DNA from: Rhizobiales bacterium UBA3584
GTDB lineage: Bacteria; Pseudomonadota; Alphaproteobacteria; Rhizobiales; Devosiaceae
DNA length: 54,364 nt
NCBI GenBank assembly: GCA_002375765.1
Contig: DFMV01000034.1
Coordinates: forward strand, 1 to 54,364
Direction of reading: 5' to 3'
Shown: positions 17,817 through 26,676 of the stretch, in pieces
Numbering within the stretch: position 1 is the first letter of the stretch
Layout of the letters: every line of letters begins with the position of its first letter
Program-made: the position numbers and the translations under genes
Notes under the pieces: model-generated
Databases searched by the model: none
What the model saw: only the letters and a program-made list of their open reading frames with translations
Told to the model about the DNA's origin: nothing

Positions 17817-19364
17817 ATGTTTGAAAGCCTGTCAGACCGCCTGGGCAAGATCTTTTCCGGGATCACCGGAAGAGGTGCGCTGAGCGAAGCCGATGTGCAA
17901 GCCGCGCTGCGCGAGGTTCGCCGCGCGCTGATCGAGGCCGACGTTTCGCTCGAAGTGGTGCGCGCTTTTACCGAGCAGGTCGGCACGCGCGCCGTTGGCG
18001 CTGAGGTCACCCGTTCGGTCAAACCCGGCCAGCAGGTCATCAAGATCGTCCATGACGAACTGGTGGCGGTTCTGGGCGAGAAAGCCTCGCCCATTTCGCT
18101 CAATGCTCCGTCGCCGGTGCCGATCCTTATGGTCGGTCTGCAGGGCTCGGGCAAGACCACCACAACCGGCAAGATCGCCAAGCGGTTAAAGGACAAGCAG
18201 AACAAGCGTGTCCTGATGGCCTCGCTCGATACGCGCCGGCCGGCCGCCATGGAGCAGCTCAAGACGCTTGGCGGCCAGATCGGCGTCGATGTGCTCGAGA
18301 TCGTCCCCAACCAGTCGGCGGTCGAGATCGCCAAGCGCGCGATTTCAAGCGCCAGGACGGGTGGCTACGACGTGGTGATGCTCGATACGGCGGGCCGCAC
18401 CCATATCGACGAAGAGCTGATGGAAGAGACCGCCGAGATCAAGCGCGTCTCCAATCCGCATGAAATCCTTCTGGTGGCAGACAGCCTGACCGGTCAGGAC
18501 GCCGTCAACCTGGCGCGATCGTTTGATGCTCGGGTCGATATCACCGGTATCGTTCTCACGCGTGTGGATGGTGACGGGCGCGGTGGTGCGGCTCTTTCCA
18601 TGCGGGCTGCCACCGGCAAGCCGATCAAGCTGATCGGTGTGGGCGAAAAGATGGATGCGCTGGAAGACTTCCATCCCAGCCGTATCGCAGACCGCATTCT
18701 GGGCATGGGCGATATCGTCTCGCTGGTCGAAAAGGCCGCGGCGAACGTCACCGCCGAAGACGCCCAGAAAATGGCCAAGAAGCTCAAGAAGGGTCAGTTC
18801 GATCTCGACGACCTCATGGGCCAGCTTTTGCAGATGAAAAAGATGGGCGGCATGGCCTCGCTCATGAAGATGATGCCGGGCATGGGCCAGATGGCCAAGA
18901 ACCTGCCCAATGGCCGCACCGACGACAAGGTCTTTGACCGTCAGGTCGCCATCATCCAGTCGATGACCAAGAAAGAGCGCGAAAAACCCGACCTGCTCAA
19001 CGCCTCGCGCCGCAAGCGCATTGCGGCGGGTTCGGGCGTCGAGGTTTCCGAGATCAACAAGCTCATCAAGATGCATCGCCAGATGGCGGACATGATGAAA
19101 AAGGTGTCGCGCGGCGGGCCCGGTGGACTGGCGGGCATGTTCGGCGGCATGGGCAAGCAGATGATGGGCGGAATGCCCGACATGGACCCGGCCCAGATCG
19201 AACAGATGACAAAGCAGATGGGGGGCGATTCCTCCAAGCTGCCCGACGATTTTTCCAAGCTCGTCAAGCAGGGTGGGGGCGGAGTGCCCGGCCTTCCCGG
19301 ACTTGGCGGCTCGAAATTCCCGGGACTTCCGGGATTGCCCGGATTGCCGGGCAAAAAGAAGTAG
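17817..19364 (+). CDS. ffh: Signal recognition particle protein Ffh
   Basis: A 515-residue SRP54 GTPase. The NG domain carries G1 GLQGSGKTTTTGK near residue 108, DTAGRTHIDEELM near 190, and TRVDGDGRGGAALS near 248, followed by GVGEKMDALEDFHP. The methionine-rich M domain (about 330-460) binds 4.5S RNA and signal peptides, with MKKMGGMASLMKMMPGMG and later MFGGMGKQMMGG repeats. The C-terminal tail is glycine/proline-rich with GLPGLPG repeats, somewhat longer than in E. coli Ffh (453 aa). Followed 40 bp later by rpsP. Confidence 0.97.
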   Translation: MFESLSDRLGKIFSGITGRGALSEADVQAALREVRRALIEADVSLEVVRAFTEQVGTRAVGAEVTRSVKPGQQVIKIVHDELVAVLGEKASPISLNAPSPVPILMVGLQGSGKTTTTGKIAKRLKDKQNKRVLMASLDTRRPAAMEQLKTLGGQIGVDVLEIVPNQSAVEIAKRAISSARTGGYDVVMLDTAGRTHIDEELMEETAEIKRVSNPHEILLVADSLTGQDAVNLARSFDARVDITGIVLTRVDGDGRGGAALSMRAATGKPIKLIGVGEKMDALEDFHPSRIADRILGMGDIVSLVEKAAANVTAEDAQKMAKKLKKGQFDLDDLMGQLLQMKKMGGMASLMKMMPGMGQMAKNLPNGRTDDKVFDRQVAIIQSMTKKEREKPDLLNASRRKRIAAGSGVEVSEINKLIKMHRQMADMMKKVSRGGPGGLAGMFGGMGKQMMGGMPDMDPAQIEQMTKQMGGDSSKLPDDFSKLVKQGGGGVPGLPGLGGSKFPGLPGLPGLPGKKK

Positions 19365-19404
19365 ACCGACTTAAATTCTATCCAAGCAGAAAGACAAAGA
19401 CACT

Positions 19405-19827
19405 ATGGCTACCAAGATCCGCCTGGCTCGCGCCGGCTCCAAGAAGCGCCCTTACTACCACGTCGTTGTTGCCGATGTGCGCGCGCCGCGTGACGGCCGC
19501 GTTATCGAGCGTATCGGTTCGTACAACCCCATGCTCGAAAAGGGCGACGAAAAGCGCGTCGTGCTCGATATCGAACGCGCCACCTACTGGCTGCAGAGCG
19601 GCGCCCAGCCGACCGATCGTGTCGAGCGCTTCCTTGATGCCGCCGGTCTTCTCAAGCGCACCGCCAAGAACAACCCCAACAAGGCAAAGCCGGGCGCCAA
19701 GGCGCTGGAACGCCTTGAGGAAAAGAAGGCCGCTGAAGAAGCCGCCAAGGAAGCTGCTGCCGCTCCGGCTGAAGAAGCAGCCCCTGCCGAAGAGGCTCCT
19801 GCCGCTGAAGAAGCGACCGCCGAGTAA
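19405..19827 (+). CDS. rpsP: 30S ribosomal protein S16
   Basis: The S16 core is [20 protein letters not shown] through about residue 82. A tail of some 50 residues follows, made almost wholly of Ala, Glu, Lys and Pro (for example [12 protein letters not shown]). E. coli S16 is 82 residues, so this is a lineage-specific extension, seen in other alphaproteobacteria. The order rpsP-rimM-trmD-rplS is the conserved bacterial one. Confidence 0.97.
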   Translation: MATKIRLARAGSKKRPYYHVVVADVRAPRDGRVIERIGSYNPMLEKGDEKRVVLDIERATYWLQSGAQPTDRVERFLDAAGLLKRTAKNNPNKAKPGAKALERLEEKKAAEEAAKEAAAAPAEEAAPAEEAPAAEEATAE

Positions 19828-19832
19828 GATCG

Positions 19833-20402
19833 GTGACCGGGCGCAAAATGCCTGAAGACCGCATTCTCATGGGCCGCATCGGCGCGGCCCATGGGATCAA
19901 GGGCGAGGTGCGCATCACCGCGTTCACCGAAGACCCTCTGGCCATTGCCGACTACGATCCGCTCGAAACCGACCGCCAGGGGCTGTCGATCTCGATTGCC
20001 AAGGCAAGGCTAGCCAAAAATGTCGTTATCGCGACGCTCAAGGGCGTCTCCGACCGCAACGATGCCGAAAAGCTCAATGGCGTTTCGCTCTATGTCAGCC
20101 GCGATCGGCTCGAAGAGCCGGACGAAGACGAATTCTACTACGCCGATCTGATCGGACTCGAGGTCCGGCTTACCGATGGCGCCGTGCTGGGCACGATCTC
20201 GGCCATCGAAAATTTCGGCTCTGACGATCTGTTGGACATCAAGCTCGCTGAGAACCGCAAATCGGTCTATCTGCCGTTCACCAAGGCGGTCGTTCCCGAG
20301 CTCCACATCGCCGATGGTTATATCGTGGCTGTACCCCCCGAAGGCTGGCTCGAGGATACGCCGCGCGATCCTGAAGATGTCGATCCGGGCGAAAGCCGAT
20401 GA
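19833..20402 (+). CDS. rimM: Ribosome maturation factor RimM
   Basis: A 30S assembly factor that binds S19 and helps mature the 16S 3' domain. The N-terminal RimM domain begins [18 protein letters not shown]. The PRC-barrel part contains [15 protein letters not shown] and the closing [19 protein letters not shown]. The start is uncertain: a GTG at 19833 with AAGA five bases upstream, or an ATG at 19848 with no clear ribosome-binding site (183 residues). It overlaps trmD by ATGA. Confidence 0.95.
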   Translation: MTGRKMPEDRILMGRIGAAHGIKGEVRITAFTEDPLAIADYDPLETDRQGLSISIAKARLAKNVVIATLKGVSDRNDAEKLNGVSLYVSRDRLEEPDEDEFYYADLIGLEVRLTDGAVLGTISAIENFGSDDLLDIKLAENRKSVYLPFTKAVVPELHIADGYIVAVPPEGWLEDTPRDPEDVDPGESR

Positions 20403-21097
20403 GCTTTCGTGCTTCGGTCATAACGCTTTTTCCCGATCTCTTTCCCGGTCCGCTTGGCGCCTCGGTCATCGGTCGCGGCATGGAAAAGGGCGCATGGTCG
20501 CTCGAAGCGCATTTTCTGCGCGATTATGCCAGCGACAAGCATCGCACGGTTGACGATACGCCCTCGGGCGGTGGCGCGGGCATGGTGCTGCGGCCCGACA
20601 TTCTTGCTGCAGCGCTCGACGATGTTGCACCGGCAGACGATCGACGCCCGAAAATTCTGATGAGCCCGCGTGGCAAGCCGCTGACCCAGGCGCGGGTTCG
20701 CGCCCTCGCCGAGGGACCCGGTGCGGTGATCGTTTGCGGGCGTTTCGAGGGGATCGACCAGCGGGTCATCGAGGCGCGCAATCTCGAAGAAGTCTCGATC
20801 GGCGATTATGTACTGGCCGGCGGAGAGGTGGCCGCCATGGTGCTGCTCGAGGCTGTGGTGCGGCTCTTGCCGGGGGTTCTTGGCGCGGCGGAAAGCCATG
20901 CCGACGAGAGCTTTGAAAACGGCCTGCTCGAATATCCGCAGTACACCAGGCCCCAGATTTTCGAGGGGCGCGAGATCCCCGAAATCCTGACCTCCGGCGA
21001 TCATGGCCGGATCGAAAGATGGCGCCGGGAACAATCGGAAGCCCTGACCCGGCAAACACGTCCCGATCTGTGGGCTCGCTATACCCAAAAGCCCTAG
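20399..21097 (+). CDS. trmD: tRNA (guanine37-N1)-methyltransferase TrmD
   Basis: A 232-residue SPOUT methyltransferase forming m1G37. The trefoil-knot AdoMet site is clear: [12 protein letters not shown] near residue 58, [15 protein letters not shown] near 112, and [14 protein letters not shown] near 135. The C-terminal tRNA-binding domain includes [21 protein letters not shown]. The length is slightly below E. coli (255). Followed by a 114-bp gap and rplS. Confidence 0.97.
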   Translation: MSFRASVITLFPDLFPGPLGASVIGRGMEKGAWSLEAHFLRDYASDKHRTVDDTPSGGGAGMVLRPDILAAALDDVAPADDRRPKILMSPRGKPLTQARVRALAEGPGAVIVCGRFEGIDQRVIEARNLEEVSIGDYVLAGGEVAAMVLLEAVVRLLPGVLGAAESHADESFENGLLEYPQYTRPQIFEGREIPEILTSGDHGRIERWRREQSEALTRQTRPDLWARYTQKP

Positions 21098-21211
21098 ACT
21101 CCGGGGCGCATGGCGTGTATAGCGCGCTCGACTATGGGATGCGCACATCCCGCCGTCCAAACAAGACCGGGCCCAAAAGGGCTCCTTTGAAAAGATAGAA
21201 CGGAAAACGAA

Positions 21212-21778
21212 ATGAACATCATTCAGCAGCTCGAAAAAGAGCAGCTCGATGCGCTCGTTGCAAAACGTGCCATCCCCGAATTCTCTCACGGCGATACCGT
21301 CAAGGTCTGGGTCAAGATCCGCGAAGGCGAAAAAGAACGCCTTCAGGCCTATGAAGGCGTTGTGATTGCCCGCACCGGTGGTGGGCTGATGGAGAGCTTC
21401 ACGGTCCGCAAGATTTCCTATGGCGAAGGCGTGGAACGCGTGTTCCCGGTCCACTCGCCGATGATCGATCGCATCGAAGTGCTCAAGCGCGGCAAGGTGC
21501 GGCGCGCCAAGCTCTATTACCTGCGCGATCGTCGCGGCAAGTCGGCGCGTATCTTTGAATCGACCAATGCCCGCACCAAGAAGATCGAGGCTGACGAGCG
21601 TCAGGTTGCCGTCGAGGCCCGCGCGGCGCGCGAAGCCGAAAAGGTCGCTGCCGCAGAGGCCCTGGCCGCTGAACTGGCGGCAAAGGAAGCTGCCGAGAAA
21701 AAGGCTGCCGAAGAGGCTGCTGCAGCAGAGGCCGCAGTCGCTGCCGAAGCACCCGCCGAGGAGAACAAGGGCGAATAA
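21212..21778 (+). CDS. rplS: 50S ribosomal protein L19
   Basis: The L19 core spans about residues 1-120: [48 protein letters not shown], and [17 protein letters not shown] tail of about 60 residues follows, rich in Ala, Glu and Lys ([16 protein letters not shown]), resembling the tail of S16 from the same operon. Typical L19 is about 115 residues. Last gene before a strong terminator. Confidence 0.97.
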   Translation: MNIIQQLEKEQLDALVAKRAIPEFSHGDTVKVWVKIREGEKERLQAYEGVVIARTGGGLMESFTVRKISYGEGVERVFPVHSPMIDRIEVLKRGKVRRAKLYYLRDRRGKSARIFESTNARTKKIEADERQVAVEARAAREAEKVAAAEALAAELAAKEAAEKKAAEEAAAAEAAVAAEAPAEENKGE

Positions 21779-21804
21779 GCCTCCTTGTTCTGCATCAGTT
21801 TTTG

Positions 21805-21834
21805 AAAGCCCGGTCTTTTGGCCGGGCTTTTTTG
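21805..21834 (+). terminator. Rho-independent terminator of the ffh-rplS operon
   Basis: AAAGCCCGG, loop TCTTTTGG, CCGGGCTTT, then TTTT. A 9-bp perfect stem 26 bp after the rplS stop. Confidence 0.92.
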
Positions 21835-21842
21835 TGCGCGCC

Positions 21843-21873
21843 GGGAATAAATCGGGCGGCACCGGTGTCTAAT
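21843..21873 (+). promoter_or_regulatory. Candidate ECF-sigma promoter of the YxWxxD-sigma-anti-sigma cassette
   Basis: GGGAATAAA at 21843-21851 and GTGTCTAAT at 21865-21873. This resembles the GGAATA(A)...GTCTAAT layout I recall for group IV sigma-factor promoters. It lies 60 bp before the first gene of a cassette that encodes such a sigma factor, which suggests autoregulation. Not testable by eye beyond the motif. Confidence 0.45.
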
Positions 21874-21932
21874 GGATGTGAGGGCGTGCGCTGGGCGCAT
21901 ACGCCCTGTCATGCACCAAGGGAGACATCGTA

Positions 21933-22322
21933 ATGACTTTCCGTATTTTTGCTTTAATGGCCACCGGCGCAGCCGCTCTTGTTCTTTCAGCCGGCGCGGC
22001 CTTTGCCGCTCCGGACGTTCAGACGCTCGAAACCGACATCGGTGAAGTGATCGCCGATGCTGACGGAATGGTGCTCTACACCTTCCGCAACGACGCCGAG
22101 GGCGTTTCCAACTGCTATGATCAATGCGCCGTCAACTGGCCGCCCTTTTTCGCCGAGGAAGGTGCCATGGCCGAAGAACCCTATTCGATCGTTGAGCGTA
22201 CCGACGGCACGATGATGTGGGCCAAGGATGGTTGGCCGCTCTACTACTGGATCAACGATACCGAGCCGGGCATGACCTCAGGTGATGGCGTTGGCGGCAA
22301 TTGGGACGTGGCGCGTCCCTGA
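21933..22322 (+). CDS. Secreted protein with Yx(FWY)xxD repeats (COG4315)
   Basis: A 129-residue exported protein. A signal peptide of about 25 residues ends at AGAAFA-AP. The mature part carries two motifs of the COG4315 family: LYTFRND near residue 49 and YYWINDTEPG near 106. CYDQCAVNWPPF holds two cysteines. There is no lipobox, so it is probably periplasmic. The family has no established function; members often sit beside ECF sigma factors, as here, 49 bp upstream of one. Start supported by AAGGGAGA. Confidence 0.85.
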   Translation: MTFRIFALMATGAAALVLSAGAAFAAPDVQTLETDIGEVIADADGMVLYTFRNDAEGVSNCYDQCAVNWPPFFAEEGAMAEEPYSIVERTDGTMMWAKDGWPLYYWINDTEPGMTSGDGVGGNWDVARP

Positions 22323-22371
22323 TGCTAGGATACTCGGCGCGGCCCATTGGTGGCCGCGCCGGGACCAGCGG

Positions 22372-22863
22372 ATGCGTGAAGCGCTTTTGACACATTTACC
22401 GGCGCTCCGGCGCTACGCCCACGGGCTTGCGGGCAATCGGGAAGAGGCTGAAGACCTCCTTCAGGGCACACTGTTGCGCGCTGTCGAGCACAGCAAGCAA
22501 TGGCGGGGCGAGAATGGCCGAAGCTGGCTTTACGCCATCATGACCAATCTCAACCGCAACCGGCTCAGGACAAGAGCGCGCCAGCCGCTGCTGCAGCCGA
22601 TCGATGACGGGCTGGCCGTGTCCGACGATGCGCCGCCGCCCGACCCATTGCTGCACAATACGTTGATGCGCGCGCTCGATACGCTCAGCCCGGAGGCGCG
22701 CGCGGTTCTGCTGCTTGTCGCCATCGAAGGATGTGCCTACGCCGAAGTCGCCCAGATTCTCGATCTGCCGATCGGCACGGTGATGTCGCGGCTGTCGCGG
22801 GCCCGCCGGCAATTGAGCGAACTGTTGGCCCACAAATCCATAACCTCTCTTTCAAACCGATGA
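22372..22863 (+). CDS. ECF-family RNA polymerase sigma factor
   Basis: A 163-residue group IV sigma factor. Region 2 includes LRRYAHGLAGNREEAEDLLQGTLLRA and the -10-recognition part SWLYAIMTNLNRNRLR. Region 4 is LSPEARAVLLLVAIEGCAYAEV with the helix-turn-helix IGTVMSRLSRARRQL. The start at MREALLTH keeps the family length; an in-frame ATG at 22282 would overlap the upstream gene and add 30 unrelated residues. It is followed after 12 bp by a membrane protein with anti-sigma architecture, its likely regulator. Confidence 0.92.
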   Translation: MREALLTHLPALRRYAHGLAGNREEAEDLLQGTLLRAVEHSKQWRGENGRSWLYAIMTNLNRNRLRTRARQPLLQPIDDGLAVSDDAPPPDPLLHNTLMRALDTLSPEARAVLLLVAIEGCAYAEVAQILDLPIGTVMSRLSRARRQLSELLAHKSITSLSNR

Positions 22864-22875
22864 TGTCGCACGCCC

Positions 22876-23667
22876 ATGACCAGTGAAACCGGCAAACCAG
22901 TCTCGGAAGATGAACTGCAGGCCTTTGTCGATGACAGGCTCGATGCGGAGCGCAGGGCGCAGGTTCGGGCTTATCTGGACGCCAACAGTGAGCTTGCGGA
23001 CGAGGTGGAAAACTGGCGCACCAATGATGCTGCGCTATCCGAGCTTCTTTCGGTCTATGGGTATGGAGACATGTCCGACCTCCCCCATTCCGCCCGTCGG
23101 CCCGTGGCGCGTTTTGGCGGCTGGCCGGCACTGGCCGCGGCGCTGGTTGTCGCGTTCGGGCTGGGTGGCGGCACGGGCTATCTGGCCCGAGGTCTCTGGA
23201 TGCAGCCGCCACAAACCCAGTTGGCCGAAATGGAATCGGCCTGGCTCGAAATGGCGGCGAGGGATGTTTTTTTGACCTATGTCCGCGAAGTGCGCCATCC
23301 GGTCGAAGTGGATGCGTCCGAACGCGACCATCTGGTCAACTGGCTGGGCAACCGCATTGAAAAGCCCTTCACCGCGCCCAGCCTTGCCGATCTGGGGTTC
23401 GAGCTTGTCGGCGGGCGGCTGTTGCCGATCGGGGGAAAGCCGGGTGCCATGCTGATGTATGAAAACGCCCAGGGCGACCGGGCCACGATCCTGTTGGCCC
23501 GCAATTCCGGGGCGCGCGATACGGCATTTCAGTTTTCCGCGGATTCAGGGGTCAATACCTTCCGCTGGATCGACGGACCTTTGGCCTATGCGATTTCGGG
23601 GTTTCTCGATCGCGGCTCGCTCGAAGACATTTCGCGCGAGGTTTACGCGCATTTCGAAACCATCTAG
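22876..23667 (+). CDS. Transmembrane anti-sigma factor
   Basis: A 263-residue protein with a cytoplasmic N-terminal anti-sigma domain (VSEDELQAFVDDRLDAERR, near residues 9-27), one membrane segment (about 78-100: WPALAAALVVAFGLGGGTGY), and a periplasmic domain of about 160 residues. The N-terminus looks like the anti-sigma ELQAYVDGRL type without the zinc-binding HxxxCxxC motif. The periplasmic part carries RHPVEVDASERDHLVNWLGN, a family feature. It should hold the upstream sigma factor until an envelope signal. What signal is unknown. Confidence 0.85.
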   Translation: MTSETGKPVSEDELQAFVDDRLDAERRAQVRAYLDANSELADEVENWRTNDAALSELLSVYGYGDMSDLPHSARRPVARFGGWPALAAALVVAFGLGGGTGYLARGLWMQPPQTQLAEMESAWLEMAARDVFLTYVREVRHPVEVDASERDHLVNWLGNRIEKPFTAPSLADLGFELVGGRLLPIGGKPGAMLMYENAQGDRATILLARNSGARDTAFQFSADSGVNTFRWIDGPLAYAISGFLDRGSLEDISREVYAHFETI

Positions 23668-23709
23668 TCGGGGAGTGAACCTCAGGCGAAGGGCGGGCGT
23701 TGGACTGAT

Positions 23710-25155
23710 ATGAACGATTTCGACGCCAGCGCGCGCTTTTCAGGCGCCAAGGTACACGCCCGATTGGGAGAAGCCTTCTTCGATCCCGTCCAACCGGCCG
23801 ATTTTCCGCAAGCGGTTTTGCGTTATCGTAACCAGCGTTGGGCCGGGCGCATGGGGCTTGCCGGGCTTACCGATGCGCAATGGGTTAAGCATTTCGGCCG
23901 TTTTGCTCCGTTGCCGGGGAGCTTTGAGACCCCGCTGGCCCTGCGCTATCACGGCCACCAGTTCCAGAGCTACAACTCCGATATCGGCGATGGACGCGGG
24001 TTCTTGTTTGCCCAGGGCTATGATCTGGCTGACGGCAGGCTGCGCGATTTTGGGACCAAGGGGTCGGGGACGACGCCCTGGTCGCGCGGTGGCGACGGGC
24101 GGCTTACGCTCAAGGGCGGCGTGCGGGAGGTTCTGGCCACCACCATGCTCGAGGCGCTCGGCGTTGAAACCTCCAAAAGCTTTTCGCTGATCGAAACCGG
24201 TGAAGCACTCTATCGCGGTGATGAGCCCTCACCGACCCGCTCATCGGTTCTGGTTCGGCTTTCCCATTCCCATATCCGTGTCGGCTCATTTCAGCGCCTC
24301 GATTATCTTGGCGATCACGCGCGAATGAGCGAACTGGTTGAACACTCCATCGCCCACCATTACCCCGAGCTTTCCGATCTTGCCGCCGATGCACGGGTTC
24401 CGGCCTTCATGGGCGCGGTTGCTGGGGCTGTTGCACGGGTTACCGCGCAATGGATCGGGGCAGGCTTTGTTCATGGAGTGCTCAATACCGACAACACCAA
24501 TATCACCGGCGAGAGCTTCGATTACGGCCCGTGGCGCTTCCTTCCAGCCTATGATCCACGCTTTACGGCGGCCTATTTCGACGAGACCGGCCTTTATGCC
24601 TTCGGTCGGCAACCGGACGCGATGGCCTGGAATCTTACGCGCCTGGCCGAATGCCTTGTGCCGATTTCCAGCGTTGAAAAGCTCGAACCCGAACTCAACC
24701 GCTTCTGGCCCGAATTTCAGTCCCAACTTGCAAAGGTCAGCATCGGCAGATTGGGACTGCTGCCTCGCGGACAGACGCCCGATGGTGAACTGGTGTCGGC
24801 GTTTTTTGCCTTTATGGCAGCGGAACGCCCGGCCTATGAGCAGGTGTTCTTTGATTGGCGGGGCGGACTGGCTTCGGAGGGCAGAGCATTGTCCGGTCCG
24901 CAGGCAGCGCTCTATGGCAGCGAGACGTTTCTGGCGGTTCGCGACCTGCTCGCGGGCTACGATCTCGCGCCCGATGCCAATCTTTCTCACCCCTATTTCA
25001 AACGCCCCAGACCCCGCACGATGCTGATCGAGGAGGTCGAGGCCGTTTGGGCTCCGATTGCCCAGGCCGATGACTGGACGGCTTTTGCCACGGCGATCGA
25101 GGAGATCGAGGACATGGGCCGAGCCTACGGCGTTGAAACTTTCACCATCAATTGA
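23710..25155 (+). CDS. selO: Protein adenylyltransferase SelO (YdiU)
   Basis: A 481-residue pseudokinase-fold enzyme that transfers AMP to Ser, Thr and Tyr of redox proteins. Typical landmarks are LRYHGHQFQSYN near residue 79, GRGFLFAQGYD, FGTKGSGTTPWSRGGDGRL near 117, and VLNTDNTNITGESFDYGPW near 256 with the metal-binding Asn and Asp. Bacterial versions have no selenocysteine, and there is no in-frame TGA here. The length equals E. coli SelO. No ribosome-binding site is obvious. Confidence 0.95.
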   Translation: MNDFDASARFSGAKVHARLGEAFFDPVQPADFPQAVLRYRNQRWAGRMGLAGLTDAQWVKHFGRFAPLPGSFETPLALRYHGHQFQSYNSDIGDGRGFLFAQGYDLADGRLRDFGTKGSGTTPWSRGGDGRLTLKGGVREVLATTMLEALGVETSKSFSLIETGEALYRGDEPSPTRSSVLVRLSHSHIRVGSFQRLDYLGDHARMSELVEHSIAHHYPELSDLAADARVPAFMGAVAGAVARVTAQWIGAGFVHGVLNTDNTNITGESFDYGPWRFLPAYDPRFTAAYFDETGLYAFGRQPDAMAWNLTRLAECLVPISSVEKLEPELNRFWPEFQSQLAKVSIGRLGLLPRGQTPDGELVSAFFAFMAAERPAYEQVFFDWRGGLASEGRALSGPQAALYGSETFLAVRDLLAGYDLAPDANLSHPYFKRPRPRTMLIEEVEAVWAPIAQADDWTAFATAIEEIEDMGRAYGVETFTIN

Positions 25156-25193
25156 CTGGCGGGGGCAGGGTTGAGCGCGTACAAAACACGCCC

Positions 25194-25928
25194 ATGAACA
25201 TCCTTTCGCTTCGGCTCCGTCTCGCCCTTATCCTCTGTCTTGTCGCTCTGCCGGCGGGCGCTATCGAGATTCGGGGCGGTGCGGATGCGGTGGTCGAACT
25301 GTTTACCAGCCAAGGGTGCTCACGTTGCCCCGACGCAGACCGGCTTCTGGCCCGGCTGGGAGAGCGTGAAGACGTCATCGCTCTCGCCTATCATATTGAT
25401 TATTGGGACTATATCGGCTGGGAAGACACTTTCGCCCTGCCGGCCAATACCGAGTTGCAGAAGGGTTACGCTCAGAGCTGGGGCAAAAACCGGATTTATA
25501 CGCCTCAGATGGTCATCAACGGCCAGAGCGCTGTTGTCGGTTCGGATGCGGCGGAAGCCGAGCTTGCGATTGAGCGGGCGAGGTCGTTGCTGCCCGTCAC
25601 CCTGGAGATCAATGGATCGGATTCGGTGGTGTTCAGCGCCCCGGCAGATGACACCTTGTCTCCCGCCGTCGTCTGGGTCGTGCCTTATCGCGCCCGGGCC
25701 GAAGTGACGATAGAGCGCGGTGAAAACTCGGGGCAGGCGCTACCCTATACCCATATTGTCACGGCCCGTCAGGCCATTGGAATGTGGGATCCCGAACAGG
25801 GCGCCGAGATCACCATCCCACTCGAAGAGGTTCTGGGATCCAATTCGGATGCTGCAGCCGTCATTGTTCAGGAAAAGGATGGTGCTTTGCCCGGACGCAT
25901 CCTCGGCGCCGCGCTGTTTACGCGCTGA
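25194..25928 (+). CDS. DUF1223 exported thioredoxin-like protein
   Basis: A 244-residue exported protein of the DUF1223 family (PF06764). A signal peptide covers about the first 22 residues (LALILCLVALPAGA). The mature protein starts with a thioredoxin-like segment, VELFTSQGCSRCPDADRLLA, containing a CxxC pair, then HIDYWDYIGWEDTF and YTPQMVINGQ, all family hallmarks. Function unknown; an oxidoreductase-like role is inferred from the CxxC. Start at 25194 because the frame upstream overlaps selO and adds no signal-peptide sequence. Confidence 0.88.
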   Translation: MNILSLRLRLALILCLVALPAGAIEIRGGADAVVELFTSQGCSRCPDADRLLARLGEREDVIALAYHIDYWDYIGWEDTFALPANTELQKGYAQSWGKNRIYTPQMVINGQSAVVGSDAAEAELAIERARSLLPVTLEINGSDSVVFSAPADDTLSPAVVWVVPYRARAEVTIERGENSGQALPYTHIVTARQAIGMWDPEQGAEITIPLEEVLGSNSDAAAVIVQEKDGALPGRILGAALFTR

Positions 25929-25944
25929 CAGTGCACAAAGAAAA

Positions 25945-25972
25945 CTCCCCGAATCTGTTTAAGACCGGGGAG
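25945..25972 (+). terminator. Hairpin after the DUF1223 gene
   Basis: CTCCCCG at 25945-25951 pairs with CGGGGAG at 25966-25972 around a 14-base loop, 17 bp after the stop. No T tract follows; it could also be the 5' hairpin of the structured region downstream. Confidence 0.5.
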
Positions 25973-26125
25973 CGGAGGCATTGATTTGGAGGACGCGAAG
26001 CCTCCCAAAAAGCGCCAGGATTTCCCGGAGGCAAGGCCGGGAGGGGCGCCGGCCAGCTGGATCCATGGTTTGGGGGCTCGGTGGACCCAGCGGCCGGCTA
26101 CTGGAGGCAATGATTTCATCCTAGC
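25973..26125. ncRNA. Candidate structured non-coding RNA or repeat (three stacked hairpins)
   Basis: The 350 bp between the DUF1223 and DUF2794 genes hold no credible gene but three strong hairpins in succession. A: TTTGGAGG 25985-25992 with CCTCCCAAA 26001-26009. B: GCGCC 26012-26016 with GGCGC 26045-26049, enclosing CCCGG/CCGGG. C: GCCGGCC...GCTGG...TCC with GGA...CCAGC...GGCCGGC over 26048-26098. GGAGGCATTGATTT (25974) and GGAGGCAATGATTT (26103) flank them as near-identical direct repeats. I do not recognise it as 6S, SRP, tmRNA or RNase P RNA. Strand is undetermined. Confidence 0.45.
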
Positions 26126-26282
26126 GGCGTAAAATGGCGCAAGCGGGGTCCGATTGTGGCCTAAATCCGGTCAATTGGAGGAAAGTTTGCGCCAAGCGAT
26201 CGTGCAGTTGACTCTTGCCAGCGCGCCCGAACGCGGCAATCATCGTCAAGTGATTGTCACATCCGCATGGAGGGAGCCCGGT

Positions 26283-26654
26283 TTGAGCGAGCGCTTCGAG
26301 AGCAACAAGGGCGATGTTTTCCCCTTTTCACCCACCCGCTCCCCAAGCCGGCCTGTTCCTGTCGTCAGTTTCGACCGCAAGGAACTTGCGTTGATCCTCA
26401 ACGTCTATGGGCGCAAGGTCGCCGCCGGCGAGTGGCGCGATTATGCGCTCGATTTCGGGCGCGAACGGGCCATGTTCTCGATCTATCAACGCACCTCGGA
26501 GCGACCGCTGTTCGTTGTCGAGAAGAACCCCAAGCTCGCCCGACGTCAGGGCCAGTACATGGTGATGGGAAGCGACGGGCGCGTCCTCAAGCGCGGCCAT
26601 GAGCTTTCAAGCGTGTTGCGCATACTCGATCCGCAGCTCCACGTGGTGCGCTAG
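26283..26654 (+). CDS. DUF2794 family protein
   Basis: A 123-residue protein matching DUF2794: SFDRKELALILNVYGRKVAA, GEWRDYALDFGRERAMFSIY, RTSERPLFVVEKNPKLARRQ, and GRVLKRGHELSSVLRIL. This is an uncharacterised family largely confined to alphaproteobacteria. The start chosen is a TTG (LSERFES) with GGAGGGAG six bases upstream; an ATG in frame 43 codons earlier lies in unrelated sequence. Terminated by a perfect hairpin at 26677. Confidence 0.87.
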   Translation: MSERFESNKGDVFPFSPTRSPSRPVPVVSFDRKELALILNVYGRKVAAGEWRDYALDFGRERAMFSIYQRTSERPLFVVEKNPKLARRQGQYMVMGSDGRVLKRGHELSSVLRILDPQLHVVR

Positions 26655-26676
26655 CTTCGCCCGTCGGCAGGCAAGC

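Noticed and set aside
20318..21862. A 514-codon minus-strand frame opposite trmD and rplS
   Set aside because: Antisense shadow of two certain genes; low-complexity composition mirrors the L19 alanine-rich tail.
25868..26119. An 83-codon minus-strand frame across the structured region
   Set aside because: Proline/glycine-rich, overlapping hairpins, no ribosome-binding site; better explained as non-coding structure.
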